Part shown: piece by piece, positions 34,601-45,000 of the stretch
Layout of the letters: each line of letters opens with the position of its first letter
Position numbering within the stretch: position 1 is the first letter of the stretch
Source: Salinilacustrithrix sp003476595
Lineage (GTDB): Bacteria; Actinomycetota; Acidimicrobiia; Acidimicrobiales; Salinilacustritrichaceae
Direction: 5' to 3'
NCBI GenBank assembly: GCA_963972525.1
Contig: CAXAUZ010000001.1
Location: 434,001-498,000 of the forward strand
Length of the DNA stretch: 64,000 nucleotides
The notes under the pieces: generated by a model
Database searches by the model: none
What the model was told of the DNA's origin: nothing
Seen by the model: only the letters and a program-made list of their open reading frames with translations
Position numbers and translations under genes: made by a program

Positions 34601-37600
34601 CAGCAGGTCGCCGTTGCGGTTGCGGTCGAAGGCGCTGGTCAGGGTGGTGGTGCCGTCCGTCAGCTCCACCGAGGTCATGGTGCCGCCGGAGGTCCAGTCG
34701 GCCTCCACGGTGCGGCCGACGGCGTCGACCACCCGGGTCGGGTTGCCCGTGGCGTCGGTCTCGACGGTCGTCGTGTTCCCGAGGGCGTCGGTCGTGGTGA
34801 CCACGTTCCCCGCGTCGTCGTAGGACCACCTCGTGGTCGACCCGTCCGGGGCGGTGCGGCTGAGCAGGTTGCCGGCGGCGTCGTGGGCGAACGTGGTGAC
34901 GTCACCGTCCTCGGTCTCGACGCGCACGACCCGGCCGGCGGCGTCGTAGGTGTAGGCGGTGGTGTTGCCGAGCCCGTCGGTGCGGGAGGTCTCGTTGCCG
35001 TCCTCGTCCCAGGTGAACGTCGTGACCCGCCCCTCGCCGTCCTCCTCGGTGAGCAGGTTCCCGTCGTCGTCGAAGCTCCGTTCGGTCCGTCGCCCGAGCT
35101 CGTCGATCTCGAGGACGACGTTCCCGTCCGCGTCGTACTGCACGATCGTCTGCGAGCCGTCGGGGTTGCGGACCTGCTCGGTGCTCGCCCCGACGTCGTG
35201 GGTGACCTCGATCCGGCGACCCTCGGCGTCCGTGGTCGCGACCAGGCGTCCTTGGTCGTCGTACTCCATCCGGGCGAGCGGCCGGCCCAGGGGATCGACC
35301 ACCCGGACCAGGTAGTGGCCCGCGTCATAGGCGAAGGTCGTGGTGTTGCCCTCGCGGTCGGTGTGGGCGACCAGATCACCGGCCGCGCTGTAGCGGTACG
35401 TCTGGGCGTGGCCATCGGGGTCGGTCACGGAGGTGATCCTGCCCAGCGCATCCCGCTCGAAGGCCACCGATCGCCCGCCGGAGTGGGTGATCCCGTCCTC
35501 GTCGACGGTGATGACGTTGCCGTTGGGATCGACGATCCGGGAGACCTCGCCGGAGGCGTCGACGGTGAAGGCCGTGCCGTCCTGGCGCGTGTAGACGAAG
35601 CCGGGCGGGTCGTAGGCGTCCAGCGTCATGTCGTCGACCAGCTCGACGCCCGATGAGCCCGGCAGCACCAGCAGGTTGCGGTTGCCGGTGGGCACCAGCG
35701 TGCCGGTGGTCCCGCGCCGGGGCTGGTAGGCCGCCTGGGTGAACGACAGCGGCACGAAGCTCGAGGTGCGCGGCGACGGAACCAGGTCGAAGACTTCCTG
35801 GTCGCCGCCCGGCAGCGTCACGGTGACGGTGTGGTCGGCCGTCGGCTGCAGCGACGTGGACGCGAAGCGACCCGTGACCAGCTCCCAGCCGACTCCCTGG
35901 TCGCGGCCGACCCGCAGGTCCAGCCCCGTGATGTCCAGGCTCCAGGCCGCCCCGAAGTCGCCGACCGACCGGTCCCGCGAGTCGTAGGTGCGCACCACGG
36001 CCAGCGGGATGCCCGACATGGGCACGGCGACGTCGGTGAAGGACAAAGAGAACGCCCCGGGCTGCGGTCCTTCGAGCACGATCACCGGCACATCGACGCG
36101 GCTGACGTTGCCGCCGGCGTCCTCGACATCCAGGCGCAGCGTGACCGTCCCCGAGGGCACTGCGGTGGCAGCGAAGGTGCCGAGGACGCCGTCGGTCACA
36201 GCTGTGGTCCCGGCCGCGACCTCGGTCAGGGTGGCGCCGTCCTCGTCGATCGCCAGGAGCGACCAGCCCGTGAGGTTGTCGTCGGCGGCCGTGCCGATGA
36301 CCTCGACCTGGGCGGACACTTCGTCACCGGCGGCGGGCGTGTCGATCTCGGCCGTGGGGGGCGTCTCGTCGGCGGCGATGCCGACGATCGCCGTGAGGTC
36401 CTTCTGCGCGGTCAGGCCGGAGAAGCTGGCGGTGACGCCGAAGCCCCCGGGCGCGACCGCGGTGACGGTCCTGCCGTCGATGGTGGCGATGGCCTCGTCG
36501 GTGGTGGCGAAGGTGGCCAGGTCGGTGATGTCGACCACGCGCCCGTCGGTCAGCAGGGCCTGCGCGGTGAACGAGCGCGTCCGGCCGATCACGAGGTCAC
36601 TGTCGGCGCCGGTGATGCCGACCTGGCTGACGGGCAGCCCGCCGTCCTCGCCGTCGCAGTCGCTGTCGACGCCGTCGTTGTCAACCTCCTCCGCGTCGGG
36701 GTGGATGTTGTCGTCGGTGTCGTCGCAGTCGCCCTGGTTGGGGGTGAACCCGTCACCGTCGGCGTCGCTGTCGGCGGGCGAGGGCCCCTTCGACAGGGTG
36801 AGGGTCACGCGGGCGTCGACCGGGGCCGTGGATCCGGCCGGAGGGAACTGCTCGACGACCTCGCCGGCGGGCACGTCGACCGAGAACACCTCGGCCACGG
36901 CGCCGACGGCCAGGTCGGCCGCGAGGATCGCCGCGCGGGCGTCCGCCTCGTCGAGTCGGGGCGGTCCGATCAGGTCCGGGACCGCCACTGGGGCCTGCAC
37001 CTCGATGGTGCGAGAGAACTCAGTGCTGCGGGCCTGGTCGCTGTCGTCGGTGACCGCACCTTCGAGCCGGTACTCGCCGACCGCGGGCGGGGTCCATGTG
37101 ACCACGCCCGAGGACGGGTCGAGCGCGAGGCCGGCCGACCGTTGCGACACGACCGTGACCTCGAAGCCATCGCCCGGGTTGGACGCCCATCGGTCGTCGT
37201 CCATGACGCCGACGAACAGCCGCGTCGCCCCGTCAGGGACCACGAACTCCTGCACCACCCCGCCGGTGGTCCGCCCGTCGCCGATGAAGAACGGCTGCTG
37301 CAGCTGCGGGCTCAGGGTGGTCCGGTCGGGGCCGAGGCCGGCCGGCGAGAAGTCCAGGTCGGGTGGGGTCGCGCCCGGATCGGGCATGTCGTCGGTGAGG
37401 AAGACCCCGACGACACTCGCGTACTTCGCCCGCAGACCCGACAGGCCGAGGCGCGCCGCGTAGGTGGTCTCGCCGGAGTAGCCCTCGGGGCCGTCGGTGG
37501 AGACATCCGCGCCGGCGGTGCCGGTGGCGCGGAACGTCAGGACCTCGCCCGGGGCGAAGAAGGTGTCGTCGGCCACGAGGACGGGCGACTGGTCCGGGGC

Positions 37601-40600
37601 GGAGCCGTCGGTCCCGATGGCGGTCCCGTCGGGCTGGCCGGCCAGCCATGGCAGGCTGTCCGGGGCGACGAACGAGGTCGTCGCGAGCTGCGCCCCGCCG
37701 GTCCACGTCAGCGTGTCGCCGTCGGGGTCCTCGGCGCAGACCCGGCCACGGTAGGTCGACCCCACGGTGGCGCGCGTCGGCGGCAGGCAGGTGATGACGG
37801 GGTCGTTCTGCGGAGGGCGGGCGTCGACGTACACGGTCGCGGACGCGGGCGCGCCGTCGGGATCCTCGATCGTGTAGCTGAACTGGTCCAGGCGCGAGGG
37901 GTCGTCGGGCGGGAAGGACTGCTGGCGGAAGTTGTTGAGCCCGCCCTGCAGCCAGTTGACCTGCGGGACCCGGGGGATCGACCCGTCGGCGCCGACGTTG
38001 GTCACGTTGTAGGTGTGCTGGTTCCAGATCGCGCGCGCGCGGACCCAGTTGTCCCCCGGGGCCTCGTACACGGAGAGCCCGGCCGGGTGGAGGGTCCGGT
38101 CCTCCGAGCGCGCTCCGGGCACGTTGACCACGAGCTCGGCCTGGCCGTCCCCGTCGACGTCGGCCACGACCGGCGCCTCGGTGGTGGTCGCCGACGAGAT
38201 GGGTCGACGCCATCGGACCTCACCGGTCGGACCGTCGTAGATCCACAGGTTCTGCTCGCTGCCGTAGACGACCTCGGGGCGGCCGTCGTCGTCGAAGTCG
38301 AAGATCGTCGACCCGGTCCGGTTCGAGCTGCCGTCGACCGTCGGGGCCTTCCACAGCACGCCGTCGTCGTCCGCCGGCGGGTCGCTGACCGGCAGGTCGG
38401 GGTCGTACACGGCGTAGACCCGCGCCCCGGCGATGCCGATCTCCGGGCGTCCGTCCCCGTCGAAGTCGCCGATCGTCGGCGGCCCGCCGGCGCCGGTGGC
38501 CGTCTCGTCGTCCCGGCTCGCGAGCGGGATCGGGCCCCACACGGTCGTGAAGTCGTGGTTGACGATGTGCAGCAGGCCGGCATCGACGCGGACGATCTCG
38601 CCCTCGGGGTCGTCGTCGAAGTTGGCCACGCCGACGAAGGCGTCGGAGAGACCGGTCCCGATCTGCTCGATCGCGCCGGTCGCGGCGTCGAACACGTAGT
38701 GGCCCACCACGATCTCGACCTCGCCGTCGACGTCCACGTCGACCACGACCGGGATGCAGGTGCGGTAGGAGTTGTTGCCGCAGGCGGCCGTCGGCTCGGT
38801 CCGGTAGCGGAGGCTCAGCTCGCCGGTGGCCCGGTCGATGTCGATGACCTGGACACGGGAGTTGCCCCCGATGACCTCCACGTCGCCGTCCCCGTCGACG
38901 TCGGCGAGCACGGGTGGGTCCTCGGTCATGCTCTCGAGGGTGTCGACCTCACCGACCAGCGTGCCGGCGGCGTCGCGGACCCGGATCATCGACGTGTCGC
39001 TCCCGACGTACACGACCTCGAGGTGGTCGTCCTCGCACGTGGACGGGGCGCTGTCGACGCAGTCGGCCACGTCGGCCAGGGCCGGTGCCTGCGACGCGTC
39101 GTCGGCGTCCTGGATGCTCCACTCGCGTGTGCCGGTCGCACCGTCGTACACCCGCAGCCACGACGCGCCCCGGGCGGCCACGATCTCGGGTGTGCCGTCG
39201 AGGTCGAGGTCGGCGACCGACGGGGTCGAGTAGATGCGGTTCTCCTCGTCCACCCACGCCAGGCGCGGGGCGTCGGAGACCGGGACGGCGTCGCCCCAGA
39301 TGTCGATCTCGGCCACGCCCGGGTAGTTCCGGCCGCCCACGGTCTGGATGATGACGTCGACCGATCGCGCGCCCTCGATGGGCTCGCCCCCGTTGAGCGG
39401 CACGAGGTCGAAGGACCCGTCCGGGTCGGCGGTCCCGGCGTCGCTGCCGTCGGCCGGGTCCTCGAGCGGCATCTGCAGTGGCGTGGCGGTCGCGAACAGC
39501 TCGGTCTCGTCGACGTCGCGCACCACCACGTCGAAGGTCTTGACGTCGTAGCCCTGCTCGCCCCAGTAGCGCGACCCGTACAGGTCCACACGCCGCACCG
39601 TGACGTCGGTCTCGAAGGCGAAGGTGAGCGTGATCGGGAGGGTCGGGCTGTTGGTCGTGAACCACGTCTGCGTGACGTAGCCGTCGAGCAGGTGCTTCAG
39701 CGGGTAGCTCCCGTTGGTGATCGCGTCGGAGGTGAGCGTCACGGGGATGGCGTGGGTCAGCTCGATGTCCCGACGCAGGTCGGTGGACGTCGGCTGGTTC
39801 GCGGTGTAGGTCAGCTGCTGGGGCCCGGTCTGGGTGACGACCCCGGTCTGGGGCTGGCGGTAGGAGGTGATGGCGATCGGGTCGTCGTCGGGGTCGCCGT
39901 CGTTGGCGAGCAGCTCCGACGCATCGATCGCCCGTGGCTCCCCGACGGTCGCCGAGATGAGGTCGTCCTGGGCGACGGGCGCCCGGTTCGGGCGTGTGAC
40001 GTCGAGGGTCCAGGACCGGGTGTCGATGCCGCCTCGGCCGTCCTCGACGCGTACGACGAAGTCGTGGGGGCCGGAGTCGTCGATGGTCACCGGGCCGATG
40101 TCCTCGAAGCGCGGAGTCCACGACACCACGCCCGACACCTCGTCGATGCCGGCGTTGCTCGGTCCCGCCTGCAGCACGTAGGTGAGCTCGTCACCATCCG
40201 GGTCGGTGGCGTCCGCGTCGTACCGGTAGGTGGACCCGTCGATCACCGCGGTCGTGCCGGGCGTGCTGGTGATCGACGGGGGCCCGTTGACCCCGCCGAT
40301 GGCGAGATCGAGGTCCACGGGGGTGCCGGGGCGAACGCGCTGACCGGCGAGGGGGAGCTGGAACGCCACCTCGTCGACGTCCACGGCGTCGGACTCGGTC
40401 GAGCCCTGTCGGCCGACGGCGAGGCCGGCGCCGTCGATGAGGCCCTGCGCCGCCGCCGCGCTCAGCCCGATCACGTCGGGCACCGAGACGAGCTCCGGCC
40501 CCGACGACAGGACGTACCCGACCTCGGAGCCGGGCGCCACCCGCGTCGCCGGTGCGGGGTCCTGACGCAGCACGCGGCCCGCCGGCACCGTGGGGTGGGG

Positions 40601-41974
40601 CTCGATGGCCGTCAGCCGGGGCACGAGGCCGGCATCGTCGATGGCTGCGATCGCCGACACCTGACGAGATCCGACGACGTCGGGCACGACACCGAGCTCG
40701 GGCGGCGTCGTGGTCGTGGTGCTGGTCGAGGTGGTGGTGGTGCTGGAGGTCGACGTGGTCGAGGTGCTGGAGGTCGACGTCGTCGATGATCCCGATCCGC
40801 CGGGGACCACCGTCGTCGTGGTCGTCGACCCGGGCTCAGGCTCGGGTGCCTTGTCGCACGTCAGCAGCTCTTCGACACCGCTGCGAACCTCGGCAGAGAC
40901 CGCCGCTTCGAGTCCCAGCACGACGGCACGCAGCACCGTCGGGCACACGTCCCGCAGGTAGTCCGACAGCGCCGGCGACCAGGCGGTCAGCCGCTCCCCC
41001 GGGCTGCCCGGACCCTCGGGGAGCGCCGGTGGAAGCAGCACGATCGGCGACTCGAGCGCCTCGGTCAGCGCTCCCGCCACGAGGCTGTCCGGGAACGTCG
41101 CACCGGTCGCCATCAGCAGCGTCACCGGCTCCCGGACCCCCTCGGAGACGGCATCGGCCACCACGACCGAGGTCGCGTACCGATCGACGCCGGACAGCCG
41201 GCGCACGGACCCGACGACGGCGGCAACGGACGCCTCCACCGCGGACGACACCGCCGCAGGGCCGCCGACCACCGTCACCGACGGACGTCCGGAGAGGGCC
41301 GCGGTGCTCGGTCCGGGCAGTGCCTCGCGCTCCGTGAGCAGTGTCGGCACGTCGGTTCCGAGGAGTCCGAACGTGCCAGCCGTCAGCGCATCGGCGAACC
41401 CGTCTCCGGCCGCCTCGCTCCGACCGAGCGCGAGCACGGCCGGAGCGTCGCCGCCGCCGACCTCGCCGGCGATGAGCCGAGCCGTCTCGTACCGATCCCT
41501 TCCGCCGAGCCGGTCGACGTCGACACCCAGGTTCCCCAGCTGTTCGACGACCGAGCCGGAGATCGCGTCGACGCCACCCACCACCACGACGTGACCGGCA
41601 CCGAGCCGGACCAGCTCGTCCCCGAGGGCGGCATCGAGGTCGTCCGTCCGGTTCAGCAGGATCGGAGCACGCAGCGCCCGGGCGAGCGGGCCCGCTGCCA
41701 GCGCGTCGGCGAAGTCGTCGGCCCGGGCGAGCACGACGTGCTCCGCGTCGTCGAAGAAGACCTCGGACACCGTGATCGCCGTCCCGATGCGGTCGAGGCC
41801 GCCGACCTGCTCGATCCGGGCGCCCTCCCCCGTCCCGGTGCCGGGCACCTGCTGCGCGCTTGCAGGCACCGGTGCCACCACGGCCAGCAGCGGCGCCAAC
41901 AGAGCGACCACGAGCCACGGGATCGCCCGCCCGCGCCGCTTCGAGACCCTCTGCACCCGTTCCCCGCCGCTCAT
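31682..41974 (-). CDS. giant secreted RHS/YD-repeat protein with CWB2 and PASTA domains
   Basis: About 3430 aa. Order: signal peptide (cleavage near PASA-QQ, residue ~40); three cell-wall-binding type 2 repeats (~48-370); Ser/Thr linker (~375-420); two PASTA domains (~430-558); Ig/cadherin-like domains (~568-690); a discoidin-like region (~725-898); FG-GAP/VCBS repeats such as ADVDGDGDVEV (~900-1300); Ig domains (to ~1660); a third PASTA (~1661-1731); an Asp-rich calcium-type motif (~1738-1771); BIG2/Ig (~1781-1965). Then come dozens of YD repeats ending in the RHS core signature (RFLSPDPFLG ... LYAYGDPVNHADPTGLDP, to ~3197) and a ~230-aa Gly-rich C-terminal domain I do not recognise. By family, the RHS part forms a shell that encloses and releases the C-terminus. 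The ATG at 41974 has TACCTT 7 nt upstream; GTG at 42013 is an alternative. Confidence 0.88.
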   Translation of the reverse strand: MSGGERVQRVSKRRGRAIPWLVVALLAPLLAVVAPVPASAQQVPGTGTGEGARIEQVGGLDRIGTAITVSEVFFDDAEHVVLARADDFADALAAGPLARALRAPILLNRTDDLDAALGDELVRLGAGHVVVVGGVDAISGSVVEQLGNLGVDVDRLGGRDRYETARLIAGEVGGGDAPAVLALGRSEAAGDGFADALTAGTFGLLGTDVPTLLTEREALPGPSTAALSGRPSVTVVGGPAAVSSAVEASVAAVVGSVRRLSGVDRYATSVVVADAVSEGVREPVTLLMATGATFPDSLVAGALTEALESPIVLLPPALPEGPGSPGERLTAWSPALSDYLRDVCPTVLRAVVLGLEAAVSAEVRSGVEELLTCDKAPEPEPGSTTTTTVVPGGSGSSTTSTSSTSTTSTSSTTTTSTSTTTTTPPELGVVPDVVGSRQVSAIAAIDDAGLVPRLTAIEPHPTVPAGRVLRQDPAPATRVAPGSEVGYVLSSGPELVSVPDVIGLSAAAAQGLIDGAGLAVGRQGSTESDAVDVDEVAFQLPLAGQRVRPGTPVDLDLAIGGVNGPPSITSTPGTTAVIDGSTYRYDADATDPDGDELTYVLQAGPSNAGIDEVSGVVSWTPRFEDIGPVTIDDSGPHDFVVRVEDGRGGIDTRSWTLDVTRPNRAPVAQDDLISATVGEPRAIDASELLANDGDPDDDPIAITSYRQPQTGVVTQTGPQQLTYTANQPTSTDLRRDIELTHAIPVTLTSDAITNGSYPLKHLLDGYVTQTWFTTNSPTLPITLTFAFETDVTVRRVDLYGSRYWGEQGYDVKTFDVVVRDVDETELFATATPLQMPLEDPADGSDAGTADPDGSFDLVPLNGGEPIEGARSVDVIIQTVGGRNYPGVAEIDIWGDAVPVSDAPRLAWVDEENRIYSTPSVADLDLDGTPEIVAARGASWLRVYDGATGTREWSIQDADDASQAPALADVADCVDSAPSTCEDDHLEVVYVGSDTSMIRVRDAAGTLVGEVDTLESMTEDPPVLADVDGDGDVEVIGGNSRVQVIDIDRATGELSLRYRTEPTAACGNNSYRTCIPVVVDVDVDGEVEIVVGHYVFDAATGAIEQIGTGLSDAFVGVANFDDDPEGEIVRVDAGLLHIVNHDFTTVWGPIPLASRDDETATGAGGPPTIGDFDGDGRPEIGIAGARVYAVYDPDLPVSDPPADDDGVLWKAPTVDGSSNRTGSTIFDFDDDGRPEVVYGSEQNLWIYDGPTGEVRWRRPISSATTTEAPVVADVDGDGQAELVVNVPGARSEDRTLHPAGLSVYEAPGDNWVRARAIWNQHTYNVTNVGADGSIPRVPQVNWLQGGLNNFRQQSFPPDDPSRLDQFSYTIEDPDGAPASATVYVDARPPQNDPVITCLPPTRATVGSTYRGRVCAEDPDGDTLTWTGGAQLATTSFVAPDSLPWLAGQPDGTAIGTDGSAPDQSPVLVADDTFFAPGEVLTFRATGTAGADVSTDGPEGYSGETTYAARLGLSGLRAKYASVVGVFLTDDMPDPGATPPDLDFSPAGLGPDRTTLSPQLQQPFFIGDGRTTGGVVQEFVVPDGATRLFVGVMDDDRWASNPGDGFEVTVVSQRSAGLALDPSSGVVTWTPPAVGEYRLEGAVTDDSDQARSTEFSRTIEVQAPVAVPDLIGPPRLDEADARAAILAADLAVGAVAEVFSVDVPAGEVVEQFPPAGSTAPVDARVTLTLSKGPSPADSDADGDGFTPNQGDCDDTDDNIHPDAEEVDNDGVDSDCDGEDGGLPVSQVGITGADSDLVIGRTRSFTAQALLTDGRVVDITDLATFATTDEAIATIDGRTVTAVAPGGFGVTASFSGLTAQKDLTAIVGIAADETPPTAEIDTPAAGDEVSAQVEVIGTAADDNLTGWSLLAIDEDGATLTEVAAGTTAVTDGVLGTFAATAVPSGTVTLRLDVEDAGGNVSRVDVPVIVLEGPQPGAFSLSFTDVAVPMSGIPLAVVRTYDSRDRSVGDFGAAWSLDITGLDLRVGRDQGVGWELVTGRFASTSLQPTADHTVTVTLPGGDQEVFDLVPSPRTSSFVPLSFTQAAYQPRRGTTGTLVPTGNRNLLVLPGSSGVELVDDMTLDAYDPPGFVYTRQDGTAFTVDASGEVSRIVDPNGNVITVDEDGITHSGGRSVAFERDALGRITSVTDPDGHAQTYRYSAAGDLVAHTDREGNTTTFAYDAGHYLVRVVDPLGRPLARMEYDDQGRLVATTDAEGRRIEVTHDVGASTEQVRNPDGSQTIVQYDADGNVVLEIDELGRRTERSFDDDGNLLTEEDGEGRVTTFTWDEDGNETSRTDGLGNTTAYTYDAAGRVVRVETEDGDVTTFAHDAAGNLLSRTAPDGSTTRWSYDDAGNVVTTTDALGNTTTVETDATGNPTRVVDAVGRTVEADWTSGGTMTSVELTDGTTTLTSAFDRNRNGDLLTVTDATGAVATQTVDANGQSLTQTDPEGRTYAFQYGVDGRRTGTTLPDGTQLDTSHDLRGRVDAVETLQGATQVLDHDASGLVTSFTHPAGTPGDLGDDPVTALAYDDSGRPRQMTPPGGGTRTLAYDAAGRVVGVQGPVGGAATQTLDAQGRVVAETDPAGRTTTYALDELGRVASTTHPGGAVTSATWDALGRMTTSTDEIGRTTTYTYDAAGRLASVEDPAGAVTTYRWNALDRVTATIDALGRTTRYDWDGVGRLARLVRPDGATTTFDRDRSGLVTRIEDPNGSVVTLAYDELRRVVRQTWDDGSQTTYTYDDADVVPATITDARGTTTLTTDEQGRITSRTEPDGTVVAWEYDADGRIVALTTPWSRTERTYDAAGRLVEVADPVGTTTHTYDAVGNLLTTTLPNGVVETRTYDARDRILTIRAEGPGGVVTDLTHTWTAAGQLATVVDAVEGTTSTYTYDGVGRLAGETVTGGGADRAVTHTYDVVGNRTRTEDSVAGTTTFEYDSADQLVRTETGAEVTTFTYDAAGNQLVAATGTTQRLLGWDATGRLTSAVASDAGATSTTVRYGYDADGLLVSRTGADGEVRFLQSLAEPVSHVLARYRPDGSLVDRSVLGAGRLAVTDGSVPTFLHGDHLATVLATTDDTGAVTAREDRGPWGGLRSDGEVGSFGFTGEYTDPVTGLVSLRARWLDPGVGRFLSPDPFLGVAADPMTLHDYLYAYGDPVNHADPTGLDPSLTEVMTALTIIGTLGAVFMAGIGTFAGRLGVVEWGGPTYDLTVPVVGAFSIGGRISDFVAENNGHHTDALYASIYVGPSVSANPLNKEVAGGLGGRYGALAKFLGGIGFSQGSAAVLAPAIAAGTNGLDSLVLIPTYATAGVSGSGGLISAIDGMISTGGADSRNTIGFNVLLMGLGSGGAFPGGSGSFGVASSTDVGASSVLPDVGASWVAGVTMDFTPRDWINRPGRP

Positions 41975-41981
41975 CCGGCGG

Positions 41982-41987
41982 AAGGTA
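41982..41987 (-). promoter_or_regulatory. putative leaderless promoter of the RHS gene
   Basis: TACCTT on the minus strand ends 7 nt before the ATG at 41974. It faces the SARP promoter, placed symmetrically on the other strand about 73 bp away. Confidence 0.4.
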
Positions 41988-42059
41988 CGGGCGGCCGCTA
42001 ACGGAGCGCTCACGACAACGGAACGACCGTCCGACGAGATCCCGGATGCCTCGCCCTCC

Positions 42060-42065
42060 TACGAT
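42060..42065 (+). promoter_or_regulatory. putative leaderless promoter of the SARP-type regulator
   Basis: TACGAT ends 7 nt before the GTG at 42073, which favours that GTG over the upstream ATG at 42046 as the start. No -35 is evident. Confidence 0.45.
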
Positions 42066-42072
42066 CAGCCTC

Positions 42073-45000
42073 GTGAGTGGGGGGCGAGCGGGGATCCGTG
42101 TCTTCGGTCCGGTCACGGCGGAGCGGGCCGGTCAGGAGCTGACGCTCCCCGCGGGCGAGCGCCTGGTGCTCGCGGCCCTGACCGTCGCGTTCCCGGGCGC
42201 GGCCAGCGAGCACCGCCTCACCGAGGTGCTGTGGCGCGACCAGGAGCCACCCCGTACGGCACGCCAATCGCTCCAGAACCACGTGTCCCGGCTGCGAGCC
42301 AAGCTCGGCGCCGACGCGATCCTCCACGGGGCGGGCGGGTACTCGCTCAACCCGTCGACGCACGTCGACGTGCACCACCTGCGCCGCCGGCTCCCCGAGG
42401 TGTCCACCCTGCGAGCCCACGACCCCGGTGCCGCGCTCGGCCTCGTCGACGAGCTGCTCGGCACCGTCGCCGCACCAGCACTGCCCGAGCTCGGCGAAGA
42501 CCCCGCCGCCGTCGGCCTCCGCACCGTCGTCCGACGAGAGCTGGCCGGCCTCCGCACGGAGCGAGCGTCGCTGCTGGTCGAGCTCGATCGACCCGATGAG
42601 GCGGTGGGCGAGCTCGAGCGCCTCCTCGTCGCCGACCCCGGCGACGAGCGCCGGTGGGAGCTGCTCCTCGTCGCCCTCGACCGTGCCGGCCGCCGGGGCG
42701 AGGCGCTCGCCACCTACCAACGAGCTCGCCGTGCGCTGATCGACGCCTACGGCGTCGAGCCGGGGCCTGCTCTCCGGGACGCTCAGCGCCAGCTGCTGGG
42801 GACGAGCGGTCCGACCGTCGATGCGCTGGCGGCGATCCGGCCCTTCGGTCGTGACGACGTGCGGCGAGACGTGCTCGCCGCCGTGGCCGACGGAGGCGTC
42901 GCCACGTTGCTCGGCCCACCGGGGATCGGGAAGTCGAGCGTCCTCGCCGCGGTCGCCGACGCCTGGGTGGATGGCGCCGTGCTGCGCGTCGAGTGCGCCG
43001 ACAACCCGTGGTCGGCGCTCGGGCCGGTCGATGCGCTGCTCGCACGGCTCGCGGCGATGCTGCCGGAGCAGGGCATCCCGCCTCGGGTCGCGGCGGTGCG
43101 GACCGGAGCCGAGGCCACAGAGGTGCGGGAACCCGGCGGTCTCAACCGGCGGGTGGCCGATGCGATCCTCGACGGGCTCCGGCGCCTCCCCCGCCCGCTG
43201 CTGGTGCTCGACGACCTGGACCGCGCGGGCCCAACGACCTCGGACATCCTCGCCCGGGTCGCCGCCGATCCCCACGTCGGCTGCGTGGCGGCGGGACGGG
43301 AGCACGCATCGCTGGCCTCGACGCTGGCGAGCGACGTGGAGCTCGTCCTCGGCGGTCTCGACGCGGACGCCCTCACCGCGCTGGCGCGGAGCTCGTGCGT
43401 CGGCGTCGAGGTCTCGGCGCAGGCCGGATCGTGGCTGCATCGCCACACCGGCGGCCATCCCCTGTACGCCCTCGAGGTGCTCGCATCGCTCGGGTCGGAC
43501 CGACCCTGGGAGTGCGACGACGCCGACGTCGAGCTGCGGCTCAGCCCGTCCCTGGTGTCGTTGGTCCAGGCGCGGCTGAACAGCGTCCCGAGGGCCGCCC
43601 GACCGCTCCTCGATGCCGCAGCGGTCTGCGGCGAGCCCGTCGACCTCGGGCTCGTGGGTCGGGTCGTCGATGTCGCCGAGCTGCAATCGCTCGTGGACGC
43701 CGGCATCATCGTCCGTTCCGACGAGGGTGCGGTGCGCTTCGCCCACGCGCTCCTCGCGAAGGTGGCGGACGAGCTCGTCCCCGAGGGACGGCGGCTGGAG
43801 CTCCACCACGCCATGGGATCGCTCGCCGCCGATCCTGCCGTTCGCGCCCACCACCTCGGTGCCGCAGCCCACCTCGATCCGGACGCGGCGATCACCGCGC
43901 TCGCCACCGCCGGACGGGCCGCGGTCGACGAGCTCGCCCACGCCGACGCGGCGATCTGGTTCCACCGGGCCGCCGACGTCGCGGGCGCGCACGGGCACAC
44001 CGCTGGTGACGAGCTCGAGCTGCGTCTCGACGCGTGCGACAACGACCGCCTCGCCGGGCAACCGGGTCACGCCGAGCCGCTCCTCGCCGTCGCCGAACGT
44101 GCCCTCGTCGACGGTCGTGACGACCTGCGACGTCGGGCGACGCTCGCGGCGGTGCAGCTGGGCGAGGTCGTCGACGCCGGCCCGCTGCAGCAGCGGGCTT
44201 CGGTGATCGCCGAGCGGGCACTCGCGCTCGAGCAGCGCGGGCCGTGGCGCGCACGCCTGTTGGCCACGGCGAGCATCCTGCACTCGATCTCGGGCGAGCC
44301 GGATCGCTGCCGCACCATGTTCTGCGAGGCATTGGCGACCCTCGATGCGGACGACGACGGGACCGCGTGCGCCGTCCTGCCCTACGCCTACATGTCGCTC
44401 GGTCACCCCGACGACCTGCCCCATCGCGAGGCCGCGATGCGGCGCCTCGCCGCCGCATCCGCTCGCCGGGACGACCCGGTCGCGTCGTGGGAGGCGAACC
44501 ACCTGGCCTGCTCGGTCGCCATCGCCCGTGGCGACGGTCCGGCGCTGCGGCGTGCGTTCACCGCTTGTGTCCGTCTGCTCGAACGCACCGGCGACGCCGG
44601 ACGGCGCTGGTCCACCGGCTACCTCGAGGCCGCCATCTGCGCGATCGACCGCCGGTTCGACCGAGCCGAGCAGCTCGCCGGAGAGATCATCACGTCCGGA
44701 TCGGGGGTGGCGCCGGCGCGCGCCGTGGCGGCGGCGTCCGGGCAGCTCCTCGGGCTGCGCTGGGCTCAGGGTCGCCTCGATGAGCTGGCCGATGCCATCG
44801 AGCAGCTGGTGGCCGACCAACCCGAGATCCCGGCCTGGAAGGCCGCCGGCAGCCTCGTGGTCGCATCCCGCCGCCCCGATCTGGCTCGGGCGTGGCTCGA
44901 CGAGGTCGCTGCCGACAGCTTCGCGAGCCTCCCGAGGGACTTCGCCTGGCTGGCCGGCGTCCTGTGCTGCGGCGCCGCCGCCGTGCAGCTGGTCGATGCC

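Noticed and set aside
33000..35500. Regularly recurring GTCGTAGGTGT-like words suggesting a repeat array
   Set aside because: They encode the YD/RHS repeats (T-Y-D) of the giant protein and are protein repeats, not an independent DNA element.
35831..40789. 1652-codon open frame on the plus strand within the giant RHS gene
   Set aside because: Antisense shadow in the third-position GC frame; composition is Arg/Gly/Val/Asp-rich and shows no motif.
42013..42013. GTG at 42013 as start of the RHS protein
   Set aside because: Adds 13 residues before the signal peptide and has no ribosome binding site, whereas ATG 41974 has a -10 box 7 nt upstream; kept only as an alternative.
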